A DNA stretch of 64,000 nt from Acholoe squamosa (taxonomy: Eukaryota; Annelida; Polychaeta; Phyllodocida; Polynoidae), in NCBI GenBank assembly GCA_949317995.1, contig OX439045.1, positions 46,829,693 to 46,893,692 of the forward strand, given 5' to 3'. How positions within the stretch are numbered: position 1 is the stretch's first letter; each line of letters starts with the position of its first letter. Below the pieces are notes generated by a model. That model did not search any database. It saw nothing but the letters and a program-made list of their open reading frames with translations, and was not told the origin of the DNA. A program made the position numbers and the translations under genes. Shown here in pieces: positions 51,478 through 63,419 of this stretch.

Positions 51478-53880
51478 CTAGTCTGTCCCAGAGATGGACC
51501 CCTCTATAGTAGAGGCTCCTCTACTATAGAGATTAGGGTTTTCTTTCAGGAACTTGAGTTTGGCATCTGCCCTCGTTCTGGGATTTGGGTTGGGAGCAAG
51601 TTTTAGCTTCATAGATTGCTTATACATAAACGCGGCTAACTGAGCTTGCCTATATATGGTTATATGGTCGATTAGATTTTCAACCTTGCAGCGAGTGTGT
51701 AGCATGTCAGTGTTTGGTCTAATATTGAAGGTCTTGTTGATAATCCTCAGACCTCTGTTTTGGAGTCGTTGGAGTATGGTGATCTGGTCACCATTGGCTC
51801 CGTACAAAACAAAACTACAGTAATTAAAGTAGGGTAGGATGGTGTGCCTGTAAACTATTCCTGCTACATACTCATTCATCAGGTATTATAGCTTACTAAA
51901 CATGAGCAACCTCTGTCCAATGGTACTACGCATCATTGCTAAGTGCGGGCCAAGCGAGAGGGTTGAGTCTATTTTAAGGAGTCGTAAGGGGCAGCTTCCA
52001 CAAAAACATTTTAACATGTAAAATAAGTGAAAATCTTAATAAACCTGGACATATTATACATGGATGGAAGTGTAATTAATGCCTTTATCAATTTCTTTCC
52101 ACCCTGTAATATTTTGTTACTTCTAATGATTTCAGATGGATTATGGAAGGATTCCCAGGGCACTTTTTTTTCTTTTGTTGATACCCCAATTATTTAGGTC
52201 TACAGAGCTGTTCAGATATATTTATAGTCTGTTCGGGCTGCTAGCGTGACATCCTTTATTTTATGTGAATAACTTCTTCCCGTAGAGATAGCATTGCGCG
52301 GCCGATCGCCACACCCCCAGTGGCGTAACGTGTGTCGATCCACCACAGCGGCAGATCCACCACTGCAGCCTCGTTTTGGGTGCATGTTAACATTCAAAAT
52401 GGCAGACCGGCGCTCATACGGGGAACTACGGTACCAGATTTTGATAATTTCTCCTTATTTAAACCCCCTAAAAACATAAAATAAATATAGAACTAAACTC
52501 CCCTGGTGTCCTCGATGGCCGATCCACCCCTCGGGGGGTGGTCTCCCCCCCTCGTGGTGGATCGGCCACCTCGTACACCACGGTCGTTTAGTTCTATCTA
52601 TTTATTTTTATGGGGAGCTCGCTAGCATTTAGTGCCTTTGTTTTACTACCATACCATACCACTTGGGTTTTCTTGGCATTAAAAGTTAAAGCGCTAGTGT
52701 TATACACCAGTTCACAATATTGTCCAGATCAGCTTGTATATTTAGTCTGACTCTTTCTTCGGTCCTGTGTTTGGACAACAGCACTATATCATCTGCAATA
52801 TTTTCATGTGTGATACTTTAGTAAATACCTCGTTAATAAAGGGGTCTTAAGACGGACCCTTGTGGGACACCATACCTGACTTCAGCTTCACTAGACCTAG
52901 CTCCATTCAGGAGTGTTGTTTGTTTCCTACTACTAGCTGACGAGCCATATATGAAGTGGTCCACCCGTATATTGCGTCAGTGGTACCTTTATTTTTTACA
53001 ACCCCAAACTGCTCCTACGAAAGGAGATTTTTTTTTCTTAAGCTATCTTTGTCATATGGTTATGTACCACTCGTTCTATGAGTTTCCCTGGGAGGGGCAG
53101 CAGGCTGACGGGGCACCAGTTATAGTGACCTCTCTCAGGTTGGCTGTTTTTGGGATGGGTGTAACAGTTGCAATGGACCAGCTTGGTGGGAAAATACCTT
53201 GGGTAAAGCTGTTGTTAAACATTGAGGCTACTTGTGGGGCTAAGGCTTCTAATGCATCTTTAAGTACGTGGGATAAGATGTTTGGGATACCTGATGACTT
53301 GGTTATATTAATGGCTTTGACAAGTTTATAAATCTCTTCACTATTCACCACTTGGATGGGGGTCGGGTTTACACCATCTGGGGACAGTTGTGCCATATAT
53401 TGACTCCCTGTGGGTTGGGGGTTTTGATTACCAGTGTTCATTTGGATTTTATCAAATAAATCCCTATGAATATTCGCAAGTAAGTATTGCAGTACTCACT
53501 CGCTTTGTCAGCCTCATGGCGGGAACTATTTTCGTCTACAAAGGGGGCTGTGGTTAGTTTAAATTTAGGGTTCAGGATAGCGTTTAAATGACGCCAGAAA
53601 AGAGCTGGGTTGTCTTTGGAGTCATCTAACTTTGATTTGTACTACATCCGCCTGTGCTGCTTTTACACATTTATTAATAGTGACTCCCAGCACTTTGGCT
53701 GCATTTAGGGTCTCTAACTCTTTTGTGAGGAGATATTCCTGCATGAGGTCCCGTCTGTCAGTCATGAATTACCTAAGTTCTTGGGTCATCCATTCATTTT
53801 GAATGACTCTATCTTTTATGGGGCAATGAGCATCACACTGAAAACATGGAAGATCCGAAACTAGTCAGCGGTGACCACTT
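51478..53880 (-). pseudogene. LINE (non-LTR retrotransposon) reverse transcriptase, broken
   Basis: Minus-strand pieces in order: pre-RT linker (53500-53650: DNPALFWRHLNAILNP), RT fingers (53076-53441: NITKSSGIPNILSHVLKDAL, then PPSWSIATVTPIPK), NWCPVSLLPLPGKLIE in another frame, RYGVPQGSVL near 52880, ADDIVLLS near 52800, and the carboxy region (51478-51990: YRHTILPYFNYCSFVLYG, LQRLQNRGLRIIN). These are the usual LINE RT motifs. There are several frameshifts and stops, the 5' end (endonuclease) is missing, and an insertion of about 600 bp splits the domain at 52004-52600. It is probably a CR1/Jockey-like clade; the clade is uncertain. Confidence 0.8.
52004..52600. mobile_element. Non-autonomous insertion inside the LINE
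   Basis: The LINE protein reads ALNASELP up to about 52600 and resumes LRLLKIDSTLSLG at about 52000, so about 600 bp is inserted. The flanks GGGGCAGCT and GGGGAGCT look like a target duplication. Inside, 52480-52595 is a strong hairpin: TAGAACTAAAC..GGTGT..TGGCCGATCCACC pairs with GGTGGATCGGCCA..ACACC..GTTTAGTTCTA. Confidence 0.62.
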
Positions 53881-54235
53881 TAGGTCCTCAAGTTGACGAT
53901 ACCTAAAAGTACAACTTGAGTTAGTCAAAATGACGACTTTAGGTCATCATCCTGACGACCTGAGTCGCCAGGATGACAATACTGACAGTACAGAGTCATC
54001 ATATTGATGACTCAGGCAGTCAGGATGATGACCTAAAGTCGTCATTCTGACTACCTAAAGTTGTAGTTTTAGGTATCGTCAACTTGAGGACCTAAAGTGG
54101 TCACTGCCCAGCTAGCACAACTTGTGCAATTTACATCATTCTTACGTGAAAACTCATGTGATTTACGTAAAAAAGACATCATTTGGATTAGTTGTTCTAG
54201 CAGGGTGCTGACTAGTTTCGGATCTTCAATGTAAC
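53847..54235. mobile_element. Fold-back element with two nested inverted arms
   Basis: Outer arms: GAAGATCCGAAACTAGTCAGC (53848-53868) and GCTGACTAGTTTCGGATCTTC (54209-54230). Inner arms: GTGACCACTTTAGGTCCTCA and the next 100 bases (53872-53985) pair with 54000-54107. A single-stranded block at 54110-54208 breaks the symmetry. Non-coding. Confidence 0.75.
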
Positions 54236-54239
54236 CCCT

Positions 54240-54670
54240 GATGCGATAATATCCCATTGCTAGAGGTCATGACAGGTAGATGGTCTTCAGTGCTGGCAGG
54301 ACGCTAGCCTCAGATACGTGAAGGCTGTTTGTCATAATATTTTGCAGTGTACAATCATGTTGAATCCCACAGGACAATTTAGGCTATAAGATATCTCTGC
54401 GATCTATTACCTGTTGTAAATTTGCGGACTTCCACAAAATCACAACAGCTTTACTACAGCAGGAAGTATAGAACACAAGCACACTGTTGCATTTTCTAAT
54501 AAAGTATTTGAGATTATATCTTTATTTGTGTTTATCTCTCTGTGCATCACAAATTTTCTTCTCTAAAATTGCAACAGGGAGCAGATCGCAGAGATATCTG
54601 GTCCCTAAATGGACATGTGCATATTTCATGGAAAGCATAGATCTGTAAATTTATAGCTGGGCCTATCGAC
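54240..54670. other. Non-coding
   Basis: Nothing recognised. Confidence 0.4.
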
Positions 54671-54674
54671 TTAG

Positions 54675-55290
54675 ACAGGGGTAGACACTATGGCCAGTAG
54701 TTTTGAATTTTGGCCAGTGATTTTTTCAAAAACAACTTTCCTACTGGCCCGGGTGGCCAGTGAATTTTCACACAGAATATTGCATCGACATTAACAACTG
54801 GTTGATATTGTGTTAAACGACCTGTCTTCAAAACCTTTTCAATCAGCTTTGTCAATTTCAACAACAGATCAACAGTTGACATAATATTATCAATGCTGAA
54901 ATATTTTTCTCAATTCAATGTTTATCCAACATTGATTTGTCAACGCTGAATCAACTATATCACTTTCAATCACGTTGACATGTCAATGTCAAACAATGGC
55001 TGATATGCAAACGTTGTTGATGTACCCAGTGGATATCTACCACAAATGGCTAAGGGACCATAACTTTTCTGATATCATTAGTGTCAGTAGAAAGGAAGGA
55101 TAAATTGTATATCTGAATATAGAACAGGTGGGATTGAGTTAGAAATTCTGGACATTTTCTTATTGTTTTTGTTTTTACATTACAAACCCTGGGCCAACAG
55201 CTTTAGCTGTGGGCCAATAGATTTCTGAGTCTGTTGGCCCAGGTGGCCAGTGGCTAAAAAAGTTAGTGTCTACCCATGTTTAGATATTAA
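54675..55290. mobile_element. hAT-like MITE, long relative of 21720-21908
   Basis: Left end CAGGGGTAGACACTATGGCC and right end GTTAGTGTCTACCCATG are inverted. Subterminal GGCCAGT words occur at both ends. An AACGTTGA-type repeat (54890-55020) lies inside. The left flank (GACTTAGA) and right flank (TTTAGATA) give no perfect target duplication. Confidence 0.65.
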
Positions 55291-55294
55291 TTTT

Positions 55295-56395
55295 AATTCA
55301 ATACAATTCAGGAGGTACCAGCATCGAATCCCACACTGACGTTTTTACTATAAAAATGGTGATCTACCTATACACTCTTTGGTGTATTGGTTAATGGAAG
55401 ACGTACATTCTACGGGCTATACTGTGCTGAAAACGGTGCAATGATCGGCTTTGGTATACCCGCCACCACTTTAACGCATATATAGGGTTAAGGGTACACA
55501 TAAATGGGGAAAAATCATATAAGTAAATGGAATTCCACAAATCCTTTTAATGCAGGATGTCAGAAATATATCAAGATGAAATGTCCTTCGTAAGTACCTT
55601 TTTCTAGCATGAAATTACAAAGAAAATACATATTCTGCACCTAGGTGATCGATCTTACTATCTGGAAGATTGACTTACGAGTGACCTATAACAATGACTC
55701 TTTATTAATGGTCATATGTCTAATTAAGAACTGTTTCTAAAGGACCAGTCTTATGTGCCAATACGAGTAACTGTTGTGAAAAACTTGCATTTATTCTTAG
55801 ATGACTGATCTTATGTCCTTAGCCGTACATTGGAATGACTGGTCGTATTTTATGTTTGGTTGTGAAACATAAAATATAATATAATCTGATAGTACACGTG
55901 ATATGACTGTGTTATTGGTGATTTAATTAGCATCGTTTAGAATTACTTATACAATAGCTCCCGCAAATCACTGCATATTAAATGTGGAAATGAAAGACAT
56001 AACGCTGTTATAGGCGTAATCCATTATAATGTTTGTCTGGCCGCCTATATATCTGATTACCTAATCCACAGAATATGAGGTATTGACTGATGAGATTTAT
56101 AAGAATGTATTTCCTCCATCCACCCATTGTTTGTAGTTTGTTGATCAACATTCTATTCCTTCTGCTGTAGGTGTTGATGCTGCTCTATCGTTTTGTGTGA
56201 TTTGGATTAACAGAATAATGTTTAATAGCAGTTAATAGATATTTAAAAAAAAAATGAAGAACCGTTGCTGATAAGAATTGTTATTTTGGAATGTATGCGG
56301 AATATTTTAGAGGAATGAATAATTTTATAACTCTACATGGTTTAGAGTATCATTTGACACTCTTTCTCTAGGTGTAGTAATGTCTCATTCTTAAA
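55295..56395. other. Non-coding
   Basis: Nothing recognised beyond AT-rich sequence. Confidence 0.4.
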
Positions 56396-56399
56396 ACCG

Positions 56400-56745
56400 T
56401 GTGTCCACAGGGCGGCAGTATTGGTGAGAGACAAAATTTCTGACGGCAAAACCACTTTTGTCATCCATTCCCGGCAACAAAAAGCAAGTAGGTAAGACCC
56501 ATAGTCCACTAGGCCTCTTCGGCCAACTTTGGCCATACATTTCCTACACAAAAGTAGGCCCAGTGGACTAGGGATATAATACCTATAGTCCACTGGGCCT
56601 CTTCGGCCGACCTTTGTGTAGTGAATGTATGGCCAAAATTGGCCGAAGAGGCCCAGTGGACTATAGGTATAAGATATCATCATCTGAAATGGACGACAAA
56701 AGTGGTTTTGTCGTCGGAAATTTTGTCTTCCACACCACCCTTTGA
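56400..56745. mobile_element. Fold-back element with GGCCGAAGAGGCCCAGTGGA arms
   Basis: Outer arms GACAAAATTTCTGACGGCAA AACCACTTTTGTC and their complement lie at about 56430-56465 and 56690-56730. Inside, CCTATAGTCCACTGGGCCTC (56581 onward) pairs with 56640-56667. A third diverged copy of the inner arm lies at 56497-56525. Confidence 0.72.
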
Positions 56746-56749
56746 GTGT

Positions 56750-57930
56750 CATCCCCTGGGCCGGGGTACAGGGGCATTGAAATTTTAAAATGCACCATAA
56801 TTTAAGTCTCGAATGAGCGCCGGTCTTGAATAAGCGCCTGGGGTATTGACTGGTTGACATTAATGAGCGCCCCGGCATCAGGATCTGCGAAAAGGGCCCT
56901 TAGTGCAGGGTGCATTAAGGTCCATATTTCCAGTACATGTCATATATCTATTCATCATGCCGTCTATGGAAGTTCTACAGGTAGCTTCTACAATCTTTCC
57001 AAGTGCAAGGGTGTAATTTCTGCCTTCATTTGCGTGATATATTCAACCAACAGTACCACTATTAGAAATGCCTTAGGACTCACTCAGGCTGTAAACTAAC
57101 CTCGCATATTATCTTAAACATTTGGGGGTCACTTGGTTCTTCCCCTCGAGCCTACGTATTCGAAAGAGAATTCAATTATTTGAAAGAGAATTACTCAAAT
57201 AGGGGGGGGGGATGAAAATAGATCGAAATGGTGACTAAAGAAGAAAATAATAAGGAAATTATGTAAATATGAGTAGCGTGTCAGCTGAGTATTTTTAAAT
57301 CTTTAAACAATTATACAGACATATCTTTTTAAATAATCATGTTGTGTTTACCGTAGCCGTTCTAACTATTTAAAAAGACAAAGGAACTTAACAAAGGTTA
57401 GATGATTTCACGGGAGGGGGGAAAGTTAGACATCTAAAGGAGATAATAATACGTACAATGACCATTACAATCAATTATCAAGTTCAACCTACCTGATCAA
57501 AAGTGGTGTCAACTTTCCCTCCAGACGCCTAAGAAACTGAGCAGTCTGTTGTGTACTTCATGGATATAGGGCACAGTTTCAAGGTGTTTTCCTAATATTG
57601 TGTTTTCGGTGCTTTCAAGCGTGGAAAAGTCTTCAATGCAGAGGATCCGGGGCTGTCAACGGATGGCTGTTTCAAATCTAAATCAATTTTTTTTTCTTTG
57701 GTGATTACCACCCTGTGAGCATCTCTATAAGTGTAGCTTATCTACTGTGCTGGTGTCAAGGTGATTCCTAAAGTCAGTCCTCTGCTCTTAGTCCTCCCGC
57801 TTTCTGAGCCATAATAATTCCTAGTACCGAGTGGCAGCACTCAACAGGTGTATATTGTCTATGTACATCACTGGACTAAACGGTCGGCAACCAGCTTCTG
57901 TCTCTATGGTAACGACAAAGTGCATCCCCA
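56750..57930. other. Non-coding
   Basis: Nothing recognised except short G-runs (57203-57211). Confidence 0.4.
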
Positions 57931-57934
57931 GTTC

Positions 57935-58290
57935 ACACAAAATGTTGAATCAATGTTGAATGGTTGAGATCAGTCTGTTGTCAATGTTGATTCTATGTTG
58001 TCATTTCAGAGTTATCAGCCATTACCTATTTCAACGTCTAATCCTAGGTAGGTTTGTTCTTAAATCAACTTTGATTTTGTCACCATTGGGTCAACAATAC
58101 TGTCATGTTTACTAATGTTGAATCAGCACCGATGTGTAAATATTACATCATTGATGAATTGAGTATGTGTTTCACAATCTTTCGAGATCCATGACCTAAC
58201 CTATCATCACCTATTGATAGCCATTGATGACAAACTTCATATACGTTGTATCAACATTGATTTAACTCAAGTGTGCCCATCCAGTTGCAT
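57935..58290. repeat. AATGTTGAATCAATGTTGAA-type repeat cluster
   Basis: Repeated TTGAATCAATGTTGAAT, TCAACATTGATT and related palindromic words, as at 18935-19260 and 54890-55020. Confidence 0.55.
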
Positions 58291-58294
58291 GGTT

Positions 58295-59030
58295 AATCAA
58301 ATATTAAGTCACACCCGTTTATGGGCTGCACCTTGGATTATTTTGAACATTTGATCGTGTTTTTTTTTTTCGAAGCAATGAATTTTCAAATATCCAGACC
58401 CCCCCCCCCGTCCTATGCCAATAGAAAAGGATGATGGCAGCTTTTGGAATTCCTTGTGCAATAAATAAAGCGTTGATTCCAGCAAAACAAATCATTGGCC
58501 TATTTTAGCATTGGGTTGCATCGGAGACGCATTGGGTTGCATCGGTAACGATCTTGGACCGCTGGACAACTATCGGGCATGATGAGCGTTTTCAATGACT
58601 GTGGCTGGCTCTCCATATGAGCCTTGTGATTTGAATCATGGGTTGCCATTAACATTCACTTCCTTTAAATGTCAACTTCAAGTGTCAATATCGCGATACA
58701 TTGATGTATCTTTCTAATAGACCTATATGAAATCATTATAAGTTTAACAGCTAGTATTTGCATAGGCTGAAGTTGGTAATATTCCTATCTTGATTTGATA
58801 TCTAAGAACCCCTCAGGCTTCAACAAGAAAAAAAATAGAAATATCATATCCAACATTAGGTGAGCGTAACCTTGTAGCATAAGTTAGTTTAAATTTGAGC
58901 ACATATGAGTATAGAAGTTGCAAAGTTAATAAGTGGCTAAGTTAAGTTAAGGTGATTTATTTTCATTTTTTTGCCTTAGCAGTGAGAGCCCAAACCCTAC
59001 TATTACTTTCTTCCATTGCATTTCTGAGAC
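58295..59030. other. Non-coding
   Basis: Nothing recognised. A C-run lies at 58388-58400. Confidence 0.4.
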
Positions 59031-59034
59031 CATG

Positions 59035-59170
59035 GGCTTTGATCTGATACCAAACTTGACCACTTTTGTCCAATATTTAGGCAATATTTTCATGAATTTC
59101 TGGGGGGGAGAGAAATTAACTCAAAATGACGATTTTTCTGACGAGGGCGTTGATGAGAAACAAGTTTTGT

Positions 59171-59201
<31 letters not shown>

Positions 59202-59880
59202 TCTTGAGTGGCCTAACTCATCCCCCATACTTTTTATGTTGTTTTGTCAGTACTGGTTTACAAAGATGACATCAGTTCGGGCTAATTAGAAAAAAAAACG
59301 TCCACTGGTGTTCAAATTACTGAAAGCAGTAGTGGGTGTTGATTATTGACTGTCTCTATAACGCGAGCCGGCGAACAAACCCATCATTTTTAACGGCTTG
59401 TGCGACTAGCTGACGTCACCTTGCACAGCTTCTCTGGACCCACTTCTCGATGAGACATAGACCAACTTTTGACCAATATTAATATTTTTGCTAATCTCTT
59501 TGGAAATTTCTGAAATGATGGAAGAAAAAACTCAAATGACGTTTTTTTTTCTGACGAAGACGGTGATGTGAAATTTTGTGTGTGTGTGGGTGTGTGTTTT
59601 TAGTGGCCTAACTCATCCCCGACATTTTTTTGTATGCTGTTTTGCAACTACTAGTTTTTATTGTAAGGATAATTACAGAAGTCAGACATTTTTCGTGAAT
59701 TTCGGCTAATTAGAAAAAAACGTCCACTGGTGTTCAATTTACTGGAAGCAATAGTGGGTGTTGATTATTGACTGTCTCTATAACGCGAGCCAGCGAACAA
59801 ACCCATCATTTTTAACGGCTTGTGCGACTAGCTGACGTCACCTTGCACAGCTTCTATCGACCCACTACTCGATGGGATGT
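59035..59880. repeat. Tandem duplication, unit about 420 bp
   Basis: Bases 59035-59460 and 59455-59880 align by eye. They share GTGGCCTAACTCATCCCC, CGTCCACTGGTGTTCAA, GTGGGTGTTGATTATTGACT and TGTGCGACTAGCTGACGTCA. The second halves are about 95 percent identical while the first halves are more diverged and differ in a (TTG)n against a (GTGT)n tract. Non-coding. Confidence 0.75.
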
Positions 59881-59982
59881 CACAGCACAGGACCTTCTGC
59901 ATCGATGTCTGTATATAATATGTGAGATGCCAGCCCAAATAAGTAATATTGCCACAATTTGTGGTTCTGGTGGCTTCACCTG

Positions 59983-60055
59983 TTAGATATGATGATGATG
60001 ATGATGACGACGACGACGACGACGACGGTGACAACGACGATGATGATTTAACTTT
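59983..60055. repeat. (GAT)n(GAC)n microsatellite
   Basis: GATGATGATGATGAC followed by GAC repeats and a GAT end. The poly-Ser frame on the minus strand is an artefact. Confidence 0.85.
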
Positions 60056-60597
60056 ATCCATTTTTGGCTAATTTGATTTTTATTGGGACCAAGGAGGTGG
60101 ATAATTAGAACTACAAATGCAACAAAACTGGGCCTTTCACATAGTTTCACAAGTAAAATTAGAAGAGAATCCAGTTATAACTACATTAGAAATAAGAGAA
60201 CACTGGCTCCGTGGGTTGGGGGGAGGGGTCGGGGGTACAACATTGGAAGTAGGCTTGACACAAGCAAAGAACAAAGTTGTTATAATAATTCTCACAGATC
60301 ACTCCACTCTCAAATGACCACTATACCAATTAACGTTTTTAATGCATTGGCTATAGAGTAAAGCGGACAATAGCCCATTAGATATCTGTGTGTGAAGTGC
60401 AAAATGGAATTTTAGGAATTTCGCAAGTATTCTAGGTCAATAAAGGTTCATCTGAACTATGTCAATATATAGCTATACCCTAAAGGTCTCAGCAAGCATT
60501 GTGACCTTCATCATTAATAGATGATGTTTGTCTCACCATGTACCCTGGGCCGACACTGGGATACACTATCTAGGATATTGCTTGTGGTGTATTTATT

Positions 60598-60718
60598 GTT
60601 TAATCAACGTTATGATAGAGCACGCGTGGGTCTATGGTTCAATATTCCACGACCGCGTAGCGGGAGTGGAATATTGAACCATAGACCCACAAGTGCTCTA
60701 CCATAACTTGATTAATGC
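60598..60718. mobile_element. Near-perfect 50-bp inverted repeat (hairpin MITE)
   Basis: TAATCAACGTTATGATAGAG and the following 30 bases (to 60650) pair with 60666-60716. The loop is GACCGCGTAGCGGGA. The arms differ at only a few sites, so the copy is fairly young. Confidence 0.72.
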
Positions 60719-60959
60719 GTTTATCTAATATTTGTCTCCATTTTGTATGTATTTCTTACCTTATAACCCCAGAATTAATCCATGAGAAGACTCTTTGTAA
60801 GTGCATGCGATCCGCTCGGTTTGCCAAGCCGTCGTGGCCATGTTGTGAATCTGTCCGACATACCTCCACCTTTACACACACTTTTCAGGTAGAATCCAAA
60901 CGTGTCAAGCCCTGTTCTTCTAGCACCGCCAAATATACAATCTCTAGTTGGTGTTCGCA

Positions 60960-61185
60960 TACATTTTATCTCCATTTTCTTCGAAATAAATAGGAATCCA
61001 TTGATTTTCTATACCGATCCAACGCACACGGCCCGGTACACGGCCATTTGGTCTTGTTGACAAAGCGGGTAGGTGCCCGGATGTACCTGACCTACTTTCG
61101 GGTCAGCAAGCTGCAATGGCGGGTGCCGAGACGTATCGCTATGGAAAATCAATGGATTCTTATTCATTTCGAAGAAAATGGAGAA
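60960..61185. repeat. Inverted-repeat-bounded segment
   Basis: ATTTTCTTCGAAATAAATAG..AATCCATTGATTTTC (60965-61003) pairs with GAAAATCAATGGATTCTTAT..ATTTCGAAGAAAAT (61140-61180). The sequence downstream resembles 44555-44660. Confidence 0.6.
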
Positions 61186-61326
61186 ATTAGGCATGGCATA
61201 TTCATATAGGATATCTAAGGATGTTTCTCTCTTAATAACTCCACCTGGCACCATTGAAATCTATGCTAACGAGCTCTGTAAACTTCAGGTATGTCAGAAC
61301 ACTTTTTCAAATCCTTAATGCAGATT

Positions 61327-61392
61327 GACTTGGTATAATGGACAGCGAGCTCGCCTCCTGCCCCAGCGGCCGGGGATCGATTCCCCGTTGAA
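61327..61392 (+). tRNA. tRNA-like sequence (pseudo-tRNA or SINE head)
   Basis: TGGTATAATGGACAGC resembles a D-arm/A box. CGGGGATCGATTCCCCG forms a 5-bp T-stem with a 7-base loop and a B-box-like GGATCGATTCC. I could not fit an anticodon arm or a matching acceptor stem, so a functional tRNA is unlikely. Confidence 0.32.
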
Positions 61393-61499
61393 TCCTGAAC
61401 GGTTTTAACTGGAAAACTATGGCATGGTTGACTTTGTATGCTTCGCCAATTTATTAACATGTCCAGATTGAAACTAGCAGCCTCTTGAAGACGAACAAA

Positions 61500-63400
61500 A
61501 GGTCTCAGAGTGTGTTATGGCTGGATAAGGAACTGGGGTTATGAGCAAAAAAGCACTGTCCAGGCCCAAATCATTAGATAAGCACCAATATCTTATTAGG
61601 TTCCAGGAATACTTGTTGCTATCGTCCTTAATTAATTATGAGAGTACATTTCTGAGCAATGTTATTTGGCAGTATTAGCAGCTGGATATCACCATTATTA
61701 AGAAAATAATTATTGATGCGCTCTAGTACTCAGTTCACCCACATAAAGCGACATCTCTTATAGGGCATCAGCCATTATGCATTTATGCCTATCCCCAAAA
61801 TTGAATTCAGTGTATGGAAGTAAGGTTGCATCACATAGATCAAGATCCAATGCTTCCAAAAGGGCTACATTGAAGACATTCTCCAACGGGCTTCATTACT
61901 TCCATGGCAACCCAGAAAAAAAAATACATTCAATGTACACTTAAAGGAAGAAGAGATAGTTATTCCCTTAATGTAGAATGGTCAGCTAGCCCTCATTAGT
62001 ATCTCTCAATTAAACATTCCAAAACTTTTCGCATGGTCTCTTGTAACATTTTTGTCCATTTTTAGGTTTGGCATTCTATGATAAGAATTGCCGCTTAAGG
62101 CTACACCAAAAAAATAATTTGGTCTACGGATCGCCCTCTCCACTTCTTCTTAGGAAATACAATTTTGTTTTTCTTTGAAAATAAATCTTGTCTACGGATC
62201 TTGCCTAAGGGTTATAAATTGGTCGAAAAGTTAAAAAGTGGCTTGTTTCGTGCATTGTTAGTACTAGAATCATATTTTGACCAAATCCTATGTGTTTCTT
62301 TTTTACAATTAGCACAATACTCTATCGTTCTACACAATACCATTAGGTCTGTATGTTGTAAACATGTTGAGCAACAGAAACTATGTTTGAACAATACAGT
62401 TCGAGATTTGCATTTCAGCTTGTGACGCTAGGCAGTGCATTGAATAAGAATAATAATTAATAACATTATTTCATAACCTCCTCTGTACTTATATATGTGT
62501 TGCAAGTTATGTATATGAGTCCTCTAGATGCGTTCCTTGGGGGAGGTGGGTGACTGATGTACCGTAAGTCATAAGTGGGGGTCTATTATGAATAAATGTG
62601 TTTGTAAATATTTTGTTTTTAACCTGTATTAATTAACATTGATACAATTTTAGAGGTAGCATGTTGCTGTAGTATTTTTCTGTGTCATATTATTCTACGG
62701 TGAATCGTTGACACAATTTATTTTTTGTTAATAAGCATCGAAATATCACCTTATCTATTTTTCAAGCCAGAGTATAATTGGGGGTGGGGTATTTGTATCC
62801 ATTGCTTATGACCGATCGATATTGATGGCACAAACACCGTTTTCATTGTCATATCCTTATATTCTATTTTCGTAGATTCCATTGCTAGAACATATCGATT
62901 TAATGATAAGGTGTTAAACTGGAAGGAAAAGACAGCATAATATAATCATCTGGCGTTTTGGGATGGTTTTGTCATCATTCATGTATTCGCCTACCTTACG
63001 ATTACAAGGCACATCACAATTTTGGCAGCGCACCAGGAGACCATCCTCGCATTATAAGCAGTGTCTTATAAACGGGGGCACTACGGTAAGGGGCCATCCA
63101 TAAATTACATACGCACTTTTTGTCAGAAATTTGACCCCCCACCCCCTGTTGCATCATGTACGCATTGGGGCTACCCCCCCCCCCCCTCTGCGTACGTACA
63201 TATACTCAGGTCACTAACCCTCCCCCTCCCCTGGTCCTTAGATAAGTAGGACTTCGGGGGAGGGTGTGGAAACCACATATTTTATCTCTATTTTGAAGGT
63301 GTTTTGTATATGAATATGTTCCTTTTTTAACAAAAAGACATACATGTGTTACAATATTATGATGAATTGAGTTCAGAAGATATTCATTCCGCCCTACAAA
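61500..63400. other. Non-coding
   Basis: No gene recognised. The open frame at 62165-62425 has no motif. C-rich runs occur at 63133-63190. Confidence 0.4.
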
Positions 63401-63419
63401 CACCCTAAAATAACCCAAT

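Noticed and set aside
61327..61392. Functional tRNA gene
   Set aside because: The T-arm is good, but no matching acceptor stem or anticodon arm could be built.
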